From positions 1,550,001-1,614,000 of the forward strand of contig CADCSX010000023.1 in NCBI GenBank assembly GCA_902805475.1: 64,000 nt of DNA. The letters are read 5' to 3'. Origin of the DNA: Entonaema liquescens. Lineage: Eukaryota > Ascomycota > Sordariomycetes > Xylariales > Xylariaceae. The position numbers and the translations under genes are program-made. Shown here in pieces: positions 46,230-57,074 of the stretch (its first letter is position 1; each line of letters opens with the position of its first letter). A model generated the notes under the pieces. The model ran no database searches. It had not been told where the DNA came from and was given only the letters and a program-made list of their open reading frames with translations.

Positions 46230-47787
46230 ATGAGCGATTCCATGAAGGAAGTTGTCGAGACGCTCGACCCCGTCTCTCGACATCTTATCCCTCCCGATAT
46301 TGCTTTAGGAACCCTAGTACCTCTTAAGACTATTCTCGAGCTAAGAGATAACCTTTCTCTCGGCTTAGCCTATGTCACCCGAGCTCCCAATAAAGTTACT
46401 AATGATGTTGTCAAGTTAGTCAAGGTGCCCTCCTCCCCTAAGAATCACGCTACATGCTAACACCATTGACTACAGTATTGCCCGAGCTCTAGCTGGTGAT
46501 GATGCCGCTAAGAACCTCCCTCACCTGCGTCGGTGTGTCAAGCCTGCCGACATACCCCCTCACCTCAAGACCCAGTTTATGAATGAAGGCAATGGGCGAC
46601 AGGTCCATCTCGGCAAATCCAACTGGCTTTACATCGTGCTGGGTCCTAAGGATGAGATGTCATATGACGAACTAGTGAAAGGTCTCTCCAACATTGATGA
46701 CATTAGGGATGACATCTTTGTGGCGACAATCCCTGTTCCTTTATTGGCACCCACCTCCCAGGTCCAGGCCAACATGTGGTCACAGCAGTTCTGGCAGACT
46801 GTCTACAGGAAGAATAACCCTCTTGGCCCTCACCCAAGTACTATCTCTCGAACAGAAGCGGTTGTCGCCCGTGACGCCTCCGTATGGATGAACTTGGCAC
46901 ACCAGATTGCCAAAAAGGCACAAAAAGCTGGTTACGGAGAGCCTATCGGCGCTGTTATCGTTAAGCGTACGATCCCTGGAAAGAACGAGCCTGGGAAACA
47001 GACCGCACCTAAAGAAGGAACTGGAGAGTCTGAGCTTTCTAACGGTGAGGGTGCCGGGCCCGAAGGTGACAACTGCAACTCTCATCCTCAAACTGCCAAA
47101 GGCGTAAATGGGACTACGCACGGTGCTAGTGAAACGCCTAATGGCGTCGTAGGCGACGTCAAGCAGCCGGATGTCTCAAGCTCGGAGACTCAGGCCCAGG
47201 ATCCGACCAACCCGGATCCCGAGGCAAAGGAGACAACGCAGATTGTTGCCATTGCAGCCGACGCTCGCTGGCACCAACAGGAGAGGGAGGGGCATACCGG
47301 AAACCCCATGGCTCATGCAGCTCTTAGGGCTATTAGCATGGTAGCACAAAAGCTAGTGAGGGCTGAGGATCGACCCAAGTCCGAACAGAAGATTATGGAA
47401 TTCGAGGCCTTCCAAGACAAACCTCTACTTAGCGACGAGCAGCTGGTATTTGACGAGGACCATCCCTGCCCCGATGGTTACCTCTGTCACGAGCTTGAGC
47501 TGTATATGACACATGAACCGTGCACAATGTGTGCTATGGCAATCTTGCATTCTCGAATGGGCAGGATAGTCTTTCGTCATCGCATGCCACTAACAGGCGG
47601 TATGAGCTCAGAGGATCGAGGCTACGATGCTTGCGGTGCCCCCGGTGCTTGCGGGGGAAGCTCGTGCGGTGGAGGTCAAGGTCTTGGACTCCACTGGCGC
47701 AAGGAGTTGAACTGGACTCTCCTGGGCTGGGAGTGGGAATCAGACCGCATCGAGAGCTTATTAGTCGACGTCCACCTGCACGCATGA
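46230..47787 (+). CDS. tad3: tRNA-specific adenosine-34 deaminase subunit Tad3
   Basis: Two exons (46230-46414, 46476-47787; GTTAGT donor, GCTAAC branch) give 498 residues. The C-terminal half is a cytidine/deoxycytidylate deaminase-type zinc domain: EPIGAVIVK near residue 217, MAHAALRAI near 339 and THEPCTMCAMAILHSRMGRIV near 405. The Zn ligands are His in AHAA and the two Cys of PCTMC. The catalytic Glu of the usual HAE motif is Ala here, as expected for Tad3-type subunits, which lack it. Tad3 pairs with Tad2 to turn A34 into inosine in tRNA anticodons. A disordered, Gly/Pro/Glu-rich insert of about 100 residues lies between the two halves of the zinc domain. The tail is rich in Gly and Cys (ACGGSSCGGG), then HWRKELNWTLLGWEWE. 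Confidence 0.92.
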
Positions 47788-48798
47788 GTATTTTCGGTGA
47801 TCCCCTTACGCATACAATGGAGTTTGGTTTTGAGGCAAGCAGAGGAATTAGGTAGTCCCCTTGTCGGAGTTGGCATTACTGAAAGGCGTGGCGTCTCATG
47901 GTTACATGGTTATGAAGGGAGTCACACTTAAGGCATTATTTGCATCCCGTTTTATTCAAGGCATTTTTATGTATAAGTTGGGACGTGAACCCGATCATCA
48001 CAGGCCTGTCCTTGATGATAAAGGCCAAAGGATATTCGTTGTATGTTTTTTTTGGACCGACGCTCGATCGTCTTGTACGTATGCTATACCCAATCGCAAG
48101 ATATTATAAAAATACCCCCCTATAGCGTAGAAATGTCCCCGTGACTACCTACATGTAGGTAAGTACATGTAACTAGTGCTGCTGCATAACTCCGAGTGAA
48201 CGGATCTAATGAGCCGCGGAACCTTAGTGGGGCCGATGAGCTACCTATTAGGCAGGCTGGTAGGCTACTTACGGTAGGCTGCTAGGTATGGTAAGAAAGC
48301 AGCAGGTCTGGTCTGGTCTTATCTTATCTCTTATAGCCTTGAATGGCCTTCCCCCCTGTACTAAGCTTGGTTAGGCACCTAACTTAAAATGAATTTACTC
48401 GTTTGCTGATGTTGTATGCATTGACTGAGGTCAACTGCTTTGATGGAATTTCCCCCTCTTCCCCCCCAAGACCTACATTGAATAAGTTACATTTTGTTCG
48501 CATCGTAGAAAGAAGAAGTTTTGTGAGCTTTGACGAGAACGGACGCCACCTTTGATCCTCTCTTGGGGGTCTTAATTACTCGTCTTCAATGAAAATGATA
48601 CTCCTTTGACTTCTCCGACACCGCCTTACACGCACCTTTGCGTCCACAGTAACTTCTCATTCCCCCGTTTTTCGTAACAAAGCCGTGTATTTCGAACAAG
48701 CACGACACCTCTCTATATCTTCGGGATTCTGCAGGCTGCTATGGACAAGTGAAATCGCGTTGGGCTTAAACGATTTAATACCATTTCCATTTTTCAAC
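47788..48798. other. Intergenic region, no gene seen
   Basis: It holds the tad3 trailer and rnh1 promoter. TACCTA/TAGGTA words cluster at 48145-48290, including CTACATGTAGGTAAG and several GTAGGCT repeats. Open frames at 47861-48125 are not supported. Confidence 0.55.
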
Positions 48799-49904
48799 AT
48801 GCCGATAAACTCAGCGAAGAAGGGCCAAGCGTCGAAATCGGCTTCGCAGCCCTCTATTTCGACTCCGGCCAAAACCAACAGGAAACGCAAGATGGATGCC
48901 GACGCTCAGAAATACTATGCCGTAAGAGCAGGAAATAAACCCGGTGTTTACTTAACTTGGGCAGAATGCCAGGAGCAGACTGCGGGATTCAGAGGTGCTT
49001 CATGTAGGTGAGCCAAAATACCCGTTAGATGCTAACGAAGGGGCTGACAATTATTTCCGTAGACAAGTCCTTCCTCAGCAAGGAGGATGCCGAAGCGTAT
49101 GTTGCCGGTAAGAAGACGTCGGCCGCACCCCCCGGCGAAGAGAGATTTTATGCGGTGGCTATCGGTAGAGAGCCTGGAGTTTATACCGACTGGGATACGG
49201 CGTCACTTGCTATTAAAGGTTGGAAGGGCCCGAAATATAAGAGATTTGATACTCGCGAGGGTGCAATAGAATACATACGGACACACGGGAACGAGGCGGC
49301 GCAAGAGGCCTTGTCAAAAGAAGGTGTCGAGCCTTCTTCGAAGAAGCGCAAGAAGTCTACAGGCGGCGACGCCGGCAAAGTGGAAGATGAAAAAGACGTC
49401 CAGCACGTATATACGGATGGCAGCAGTCTTGCCAATGGTCGTGCCGGTGCTGCCGCCGGCGTTGGTGTCTTCTTTGGACCCAACGATGAACGGTAATTGT
49501 GATCAAACCGGGTTGAGTTTTAATTTACTAATGTGTTTGCATATAGAAATATCTCAGAGCGCCTCCAGGGTGAAGTACAGACAAACCAGAGAGCTGAATT
49601 AACGGCTGTTCTCCGTGCCTTGGAAACCGTACCAGTCGAACAAAAAATACGCATTTTCTCGGACAGCAAATATTCGATCAGTTGCGCGACCGAGTGGTAT
49701 GTGAATTGGCAGAAGAATGGTTGGAAGACCAAAGATGGACCTGTAAAAAATAGAGATCTTGTCGAAGCCATACGGGCTAAGATCGATGAGCGTGACGAAG
49801 CTGGAACGAAAACTTACTTCCAATGGGTAAAAGGCCACGCGACGAACGTCGGGAATGTGGCGGCAGACGAGCTTGCCGTGAACGGCGCGAGACAGAGGAT
49901 ATGA
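48799..49904 (+). CDS. rnh1: Ribonuclease H1
   Basis: Three exons (48799-49003, 49063-49492, 49547-49904) give 330 residues. The N-terminus is basic. Two copies of the RNase H1 hybrid-binding (viroplasmin-like) domain follow: YYAVRAGNKPGVYLTWAECQ (with FLSKEDAEAYV) and FYAVAIGREPGVYTDWDTA (with FDTREGAIEYI). The catalytic domain begins HVYTDGSSLANGRAGAAAGV. The acidic residues are the Asp in YTDGS, Glu in NQRAELTAVL, Asp in IFSDSKYSI and Asp in AADELA. HATNVGN carries the catalytic-loop His. The enzyme cleaves RNA in RNA-DNA hybrids (R-loops, replication primers), in the nucleus and perhaps mitochondria; no clear mitochondrial signal is seen. The first Met that gives the basic leader was chosen; an upstream extension in the same frame is open but lacks features. 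Confidence 0.93.
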
Positions 49905-51200
49905 AGATGTTAAATCACGATGACCTGCATATTAGGATCCGAACATCGCTCATGAAATGCACCACGATAGGCTCACGATGTTAGTACCGGGTAGTGCTCA
50001 ATGATACCATGCTACAGGGTGTGCCATCTTTTTTTTTTTTTTTTTTAATCTGCTTCAAATTTTTCATGTTGATTGGTTTCGATATAAATATTTACATACC
50101 CACAAACGAGATAAGTCTTATTAAGCTAATGATGCAATACAATATGATCTACTACCTTGACGTATAATAAGGCATAGTTACAGTGATACTCTATCGCCGA
50201 CTTGATTGTTACTTTTTCGAACAGAAATGACTGAATTACCCAATGAAAACAAGTAGAGATTATAGCGTTATACTCGATGCCCAATCCTATGTTACGCAAC
50301 TTAAAGCCACGGCGAACTCGGCCGAAGCAGCATGATCCGAGATCGTTCTCATTTAGCGAGCTTTGAAGTATGGGTACTTATTACTTGATTAATTTGGAGG
50401 TATATTATGTACCTAACATATATGTAGGTGATTTCATACTTGTGAGTGTTTAACTACGAATTGATATAAGTTAGTTACATATTGTTGTTGTTACTATAAT
50501 AATAGGTCTTCTGTTCGATGTGTAACTGAAATCTACCGGTTTTGTTTGATTGTGTACATAGTAATAAAATCAAAGCTCCTATTCGTCAATATCCGCCAAG
50601 GATAGAGTTACCGATCTTAGATAAGTTATAGTGGAGTTACATAACCATACTTTTCTTTTATTCGCCATTCGTCGTGTCCATGTCCATGTCCCTTCTACTT
50701 TTCTTCCTTGCATCGCTCGCAGATCTATGGTCCGATATAACATACCTGCATTACTTGTTCTACCAGTAGTATCGTCGTTTTCTCTACCATAAGTTACTAC
50801 CTGTTATAGAGTCCGGAGCTATGCTTTGCGATTAAATCAACAAATCTATTTTGTGATTGTTGCGATAGAGCAACAGCAACACCTTGCAGCACATTTCTCG
50901 GCACCTCCTGAACCAATACCATCGTCCCCGTCGTCCCCCTTTAAGAAGTCGCAGCCAAACTTGGTGCTACAGTGCTGGTGACACAGTCGTTCAAATCATC
51001 TCGTCGTGAATAAGTAGAGTCAAGGTGGCGACCAACTTGACATTTACTACAGCTATCTCATCGGAACCAAATGATTCAATAACATTTATTTCACCGGCAT
51101 ATCACTGCTTACCTGCCTTGCGCTGCTGCAAGGACGATTCAGGAGTTACTTGATAGCCCGTCTAAGTTTAGTATTTACTCATACTTAGGACGTAGCTATA
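49905..51200. other. Intergenic region, no gene seen
   Basis: It holds the rnh1 trailer (a T17 run at about 50030-50046) and the promoter and leader of the antiporter gene. No gene or repeat beyond short A+T runs. Confidence 0.55.
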
Positions 51201-53467
51201 ATGCCGACTCTCGCTCCTACCAACTTCAACATTGTCGTTAGTGTGTTAGGAGGCTGGATTTCCGTCTTCGGTCTCGTATCTTACCTACTGAAGGAGAATT
51301 TCTATCTCTCCGAGGCCCGTGAGTATTACAACATAGTACAATAATCCAATAGTGATCGGAAATGGAGGGCTGACGGCTTCGAATTAGTCATATCTCTTGT
51401 GGCTGGCCTCGTCTTCTCTCCCCACGCCGCCAACTTTGTCCGCCCGCTTGAATATGCAGGCTCGGAAGAAAACTTAAATGCGATCGTAAGCCATCCTCCA
51501 AGATTCTTCAATTTAGACCCAACCAAGTGCTCTTATTCATTATATCTACCTGTAATATGTAGCACACATAAGTCTTATCATCCAATGAATTATCTGTAAT
51601 TTATGTCGGCGTAACTAATACTTCGTCATAGACGTTATATTTCACCCGCCTTGTTCTCGGAGTCCAGCTCGTTCTAGCCGGCGTTCAACTACCTAGTCGT
51701 TATTTGAAGAAAGAATGGAGACCGCTGGGCTTACTTCTAGGGCCGATCATGACGGCGATGTGGATAATAACCAGCTTGCTCGTCTGGGGTCTGGTGCCAA
51801 ACTTGCCTTTCCTTCATGCTCTCGCGATTGGGGCCTGTGTGACGCCAACGGATCCTGTGCTATCCAATGTCATAGTGAAGGGAGGTTCGCTGACCATAAT
51901 GTTCCCAAGGACCTACAGAAGATCATCATTGCGGAGTCTGGGGCCAACGATGGACTCGGCTACCCCTTCTTATTTCTGGCTTTATACCTCATCAAGTATG
52001 TTGGCGATGGTGGCGTCAATGAGAAAGGCGGCGCCGGCCTCGCTATAGGCCTGTGGTTTGGCGAGACCTGGGGATATACTATCCTTCTCAGCGTGATATA
52101 TGGGGCGGTCGTTGGCTGGATCGCCAAGGAGCTGCTTCATTTTTGCGAAGAACACAAATTCGTGGATCGCGAAAGCTTCCTCGTCTTCGCATTCTCCCTT
52201 GCACTCTTCATTACTGGCACTTGCGGTATGATTGGCAGCGACGATATTCTGGCCTGCTTCATTGCCGGAAATGTTTTCACCTGGGACGACTGGTTCCGCT
52301 TGGAAACACTCGATGAGGTTCGTGACAATAATATATTGAATATCTTACTGTCATATTTACTAACGATGGGCTTAGTATGCGTTGATCTAACTCCTAGGAA
52401 GGCCTACCGGCCTTAATGGAACTCTCTACTAACTATTCGCTCTGTCCCTAGTTCTCTGCAACCGACAATAGATATGCTTCTCAACGTGACTATATTCATG
52501 TGGTACGGCGCGGTATGTCCGGTATGTATATACCCCTTGTTCTTGATTTCCTCGTGGCATGATATTTTGTGTGCTACGTAGAATAATCCTGCCAAAAGGA
52601 GTCTCCTAAACCAATTACACCAAATCCTTTTTCCAAGTACCAAGCACTAACTGGAAATATCTACCATGCAGTGGCATGATTTCGTCGCCAATAGTGTTAT
52701 TCCAATTTACCGTCTAATTCCACTCGGAATTTTAATACTGTTACTTCGACGCCTGCCACTTGTCCTGGCATTCTATAAGAAAATCCCCCAGATAGACGGT
52801 TTCCAACAAGCGATTTTCATGGGCTTCTTCGGACCAATTGGGTGCTCGGCTGTCTTCTATTTATACGTAACGCTAGAATTTATCGATACACTAAATCCTA
52901 ACCAGGGAAGCGTACCGAGGTGGGACGTAGCTCATCTCAAGGAAGGTGTATCAGTATTGGTCTGGTTTCTGGTAATATGCAGCGTTGTAAGTCTTATCCT
53001 ACCTCACTGAAGATATTGGTGTCATACTCATCGTTTGTAAGGTTGTCCATGGGCTTAGTATCCCCCTGGGAAAGTTTGGATTTTACCTGCCTCGAACTAT
53101 TTCTAGGACTTTATCCTCATCTGAGGACCTACCTTTCCAGATAGGTGCGCGAATAATTCCACGAAGTCGTTCTAGGAGTGGAACAGCGCCTCACACCCCT
53201 GCCGATTCCCGTTCCGTATCTGTGCGACCCGTCTATAGAGTTGGCGGTTCCATCATTACGGAGAACACGGAGGGTGCGACGGATGGTGTTGAGCTCGCTA
53301 AAGCCCAAGACGATCTCGAAGCAAGCCCGAAATCCACGGAGCTAGGATCCTTCCCGAACATGCCGTCACCTACCCTCCATAGCCGCACGATTCGCTTCCC
53401 TGATGAAGCGTCGTCAGCCAACAAGGAACCTCAAGAACCCAAGAGAGATACCACAACCGAACCATGA
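51201..53467 (+). CDS. nha1: Na+/H+ antiporter, Nha1 type, with two apparent frameshifts
   Basis: Coding pieces are 51201-51318, 51388-51485, 51632-52317, 52452-52521, 52672-52986 and 53042-53467. Family marks in order are LVAGLVFSPHAAN, ACVTPTDPVLSNVIVKG, then RFADHNVPKDLQKIIIAESGANDG (the GANDG motif carries the ion-binding Asp), FITGTCGMIGSDDILACFIAGN, FTWDDWFRLETLD, LQPTIDMLLNVTIFMWYGAV and IVHGLS-like VVHGLSIPLGKFGFYLPRT. About twelve membrane helices are likely, then a hydrophilic tail with Ser/Pro. Nha1 exports Na+ and K+ at the plasma membrane in exchange for protons. The frame breaks at 51880-51883 (a G is missing in AAGGGAGG) and again near 52317 (an extra G just before GTTCGT). The conserved frame resumes each time. 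Either the gene is decaying, or homopolymer errors in the assembly broke a working gene. Confidence 0.78.
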
Positions 53468-53711
53468 GCTATTTGTCACTTTCACATTAGTGATACCTTG
53501 GCCACTCTTTCGTCTGGTACGACATTCGTCGAAGAATAGCGTAGAGCCAACGTATCGATAATTTACTACGCATTTACTATCCGCTAACGGAACAATAAGC
53601 AGTGTGGCATGATAGGAAGAAGAACTAGAGTAAGGACTGAAGTCACGGGAGCGGCTCGGTCAGGTTATTTCAATACTACCTTACTCAGGGAGCTTAGGGG
53701 TTCCCATCCTC

Positions 53712-53743
<32 letters not shown>

Positions 53744-54862
53744 GTATTATTCTTTTTCTGGAACTCATTCGGCGACCTGATCGCCATGAGGTAGTTTAAT
53801 AGTAAAGCTCTTCTCTCATTTTATGGTCTATTGCAAATACCAAATTTGCTACTCCTCATTCGTGTTTCGGACTCCGGTGATGTCAACTACAACATCAGAC
53901 GGATGTCCGATAATGACGGTTACAGTAATCATTCACACACCGGCTTACTCAAGTCAAGCTGCCCGAATCGGCTCAACCACATATATGTAATCGGCAATTA
54001 AGCCACCATCTGGCTAAGGCGGTCTACTCTCTTGTATCATTGGGCGCCTTGGTTGTAGCTTGGGCCTAGCCTCGTGAGTAACGGACCATAGATCTACGTG
54101 GGGGATCAAGGGTCCTTTCCCCCCCTTCGCCTCAGCCTTCGAAGTTGATTCGAGCCGGTCTTGTAAGAGGGGAAGATATCGTAAACTCCACAACCCCCCG
54201 TGCTATTCTGACCGGGGTCTTTTCAATGAGTGGCCCCATATACATCAAAGGGTCGGTTGCGGATGTATGTGTTCTCCCCTCTTTGCATATGACAGACAAC
54301 GGCACCGAGAACGGTGGCCCCTACCTTGGTAGATCTATCGTAAGATGGCATGACTTGCGCAAGATTTAGTGAAGTACAGAGATCCGGAGGGAGGAGAGGA
54401 GTCTCGTATAATCTTGAGTGGCGGTATCCATATATTGTTTATTTACGCCAATATCTGCACTACTCCTGGGCTATCTCACACGGCCGGCAACGGGGTTGGA
54501 AATGTCTAATAGTCCGGTGGCCACGAGAGTATCAGAGTCAGGTTTCAATGGAATACATAATATGTCGTAGAAGGATGTGCAGAGAGGAAACGGATACTAC
54601 ATGTAGGGTCGCGGCCAAGCTTCTACAGCGGGGGGGCGCAAGAGATTCGAAGCCAGCTATCCCATATTCCGCATATGCTAAAAACGACGAACATGGTAGC
54701 GACGACGGGAGAGAAGGTGGTTCTCTAAGGTCTTGCGGTGCAACTCCATGCCAGTGTGACCCTCCATAATCTCAGTAGGGCGGGGAGATAACGGAGTTTT
54801 GCCATCGGGGAGTTTCCCCGTGGATGCGTGGGTTGGCGCGAATGGCGGAGGCGGACAAGATG

Positions 54863-54921
<59 letters not shown>

Positions 54922-57074
54922 TGTGGTTGTTGTTGGAAGAAGTAGAAACGGCTATGGAAACGGGTACCGCTTACTTGGACGAAAGTCGAAACTAGAATGT
55001 CGTCAGAGACAAGACCAAGATATGACCTTCCGGAGCGAGTGTAGGAAATGTTATAGTGGATAGCTGCAGCGTTACGTGTTGTATTGTATGTAGGATAGAG
55101 TCATCAGCCCCTCCATTAGATACCTATCTGTCAGATAATCTATCAGATAAGGACCCTTGATAAAGTTAGCTCGGTCTGGGGAACCAGTGAGAGACCAGAC
55201 TGGACGCAGGAACAGGAATAGACCTGGAAACCTGCAACCCTAAACAGTCACCTTAGAGAGAGAGAGAGAGAGAGGAATTGGTATACGGGTAGGTAACGAC
55301 TAATGAAGCTTATCTAAAATATGAAAATCTCCCTGTAAGAAAGAAAGTCAATTAGTTATAACTGGTAGTTAGTTAGTTGTTCTTAGATTTCTTTTTTCTT
55401 TTTTGCGACAGTAAGATAATCAAGTCCTAAGTTATATTCCTTAAGGGCACAAGGTAAGCCTAGAGACCCCGCAAGGTGTGGTCAGCGTTAAAGCATGCCC
55501 GATGACCGGCGTTTGGATCAGAGGGTTTTCAAAGATGAGGAGAGCTTGAAACTTCATGTCCCTATTCCTCTACGTGCTGTGACTTTTGGCAGAACTATGT
55601 AGACGCGTCTGTAAGTGCGGGAGGTTTAAGCACGATGATTTAATTGAGCTAATTTATTAGTCTGGATTTATTAGTCTGGGTGATGATGGCCTTAAAAGTG
55701 CGTAAGGTTCAGGTTCAGGTTCAGGTTGATGTTATGATTGTTTTACAAGTATCGGGAGAAGATTGAGCACACGACAGCACGACATATCAAAAGATTCCAC
55801 GCTAACAAGATTATAATTTAGTAGCGGCAATGTTACACGTGTCTTATAAGCGAAATGACAAGATTACTACAGACTTCAACTGCTAAGCCACTAACAATTA
55901 TCGGGGGATAGAGTACTAATGAGTTACTTTTACGCACCCTTCCCAAGATGGAAGAACCCCGGGTTTACCGGGCACCGGGGGGAGGGTGCCGCGCACAACC
56001 TTTTGTAACCTCTTAAGTACCTAACTCTTAGGTCTTAATTAGTCTGAGTTTAGCGTTGCTCGAACGAACTTACCCTTTTGCGCTTCGACCACCCTTCGAA
56101 CCAGAAATCACACTCAGATCGCCAGACAAGCGCAAGAGACACCTCGACCGTCTTTTAAATTCTCCACTCCAACCCTGTGGGTTGCTTGTACTACTGTACT
56201 ACTGTACTGCTTTGTACTGCCGTACTGCCAGAACTGCAAGTTCTAAGTTGTGCCCCCGGTCGGGTTCGATGCTTAGGCTGTCAGGGTTCTTCCATCTTGA
56301 ACCTGGACAAATTGATTTGATCCAAACGCCGCCCTGCGCTTTCTCTCTCCCATCCTAAATCAATCTATCCCACATCTTATCCCGGTCTTTTGGTGAAATC
56401 TGAAGTCAACAAACCGCACCTGCCTGTACGACCACCACCTTTACGGTCAAGACATTCATTCCTCTTTCCTTTTTTTCCATCGTCGTTTTCTTCCTTACCG
56501 CATCTCCTTCAATTGATTGAGAGTTTTGACCTGTTGACCTGTCGAAAATCCCCGTAGCGAGGCGAATATACATCTTTTTACAGTCTGTACTTTTAGCAAA
56601 GCAAAACTGTATTACGACTTACCGCAACTTTTCACCGGTTCGGCACGCTATTCCGAGCTCAAACAACGAACCCCAAACGCTTCGAGTCATCGATCGGATA
56701 TCGAGTCCTGACTATATCATCTATCATTTCGGTGGTTGGAAGTCGACAATAGAAGACAGGTTACATTCTCTAACACTCGTTGATTTGTTTTTCAATTGAG
56801 TTGAGCTATAGAGAAGTCATGTTGCTGTAATTTAAGAATACAACCACATCAAACTGCTGGACTCGCTGGAAGACGGCGCTTCGGACGAATATCTCGACTT
56901 CCATCTTATCGTTAAGGGTTGCTGCTAGGTTATATACGTCACCAGTGTGGAAACGGTCTAGGATAATTTGTTGGTTGGTTTATGCGTTGCATCACAACTT
57001 CTACCCAACAAACTGACTCTACTTACCTATAGTATCCCATTCTTGGTGTGCCCAAGAGTTGACTGAACTGGGCC
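53468..57074. other. 3.6 kb intergenic region with simple repeats
   Basis: No supported gene. It contains a (TAGA)n run at 53713-53744, a (GTA)n run at 54863-54921 and a (GA)n run near 55255-55274, plus a long pyrimidine-rich leader-like part (about 56380-57074) before the Mga2-type gene. That leader has several short upstream ATGs. Confidence 0.5.
54863..54921. repeat. (GTA)n microsatellite, about 19 units
   Basis: Uninterrupted GTA units, followed by imperfect TTGTGGTTGTTG. It causes a spurious poly-Val frame, which is not a gene. A good polymorphic marker. Confidence 0.95.

Noticed and set aside
54824..55063. Open frame with a long poly-Val tract
   Set aside because: It comes from the (GTA)n microsatellite, and the rest has no protein character.
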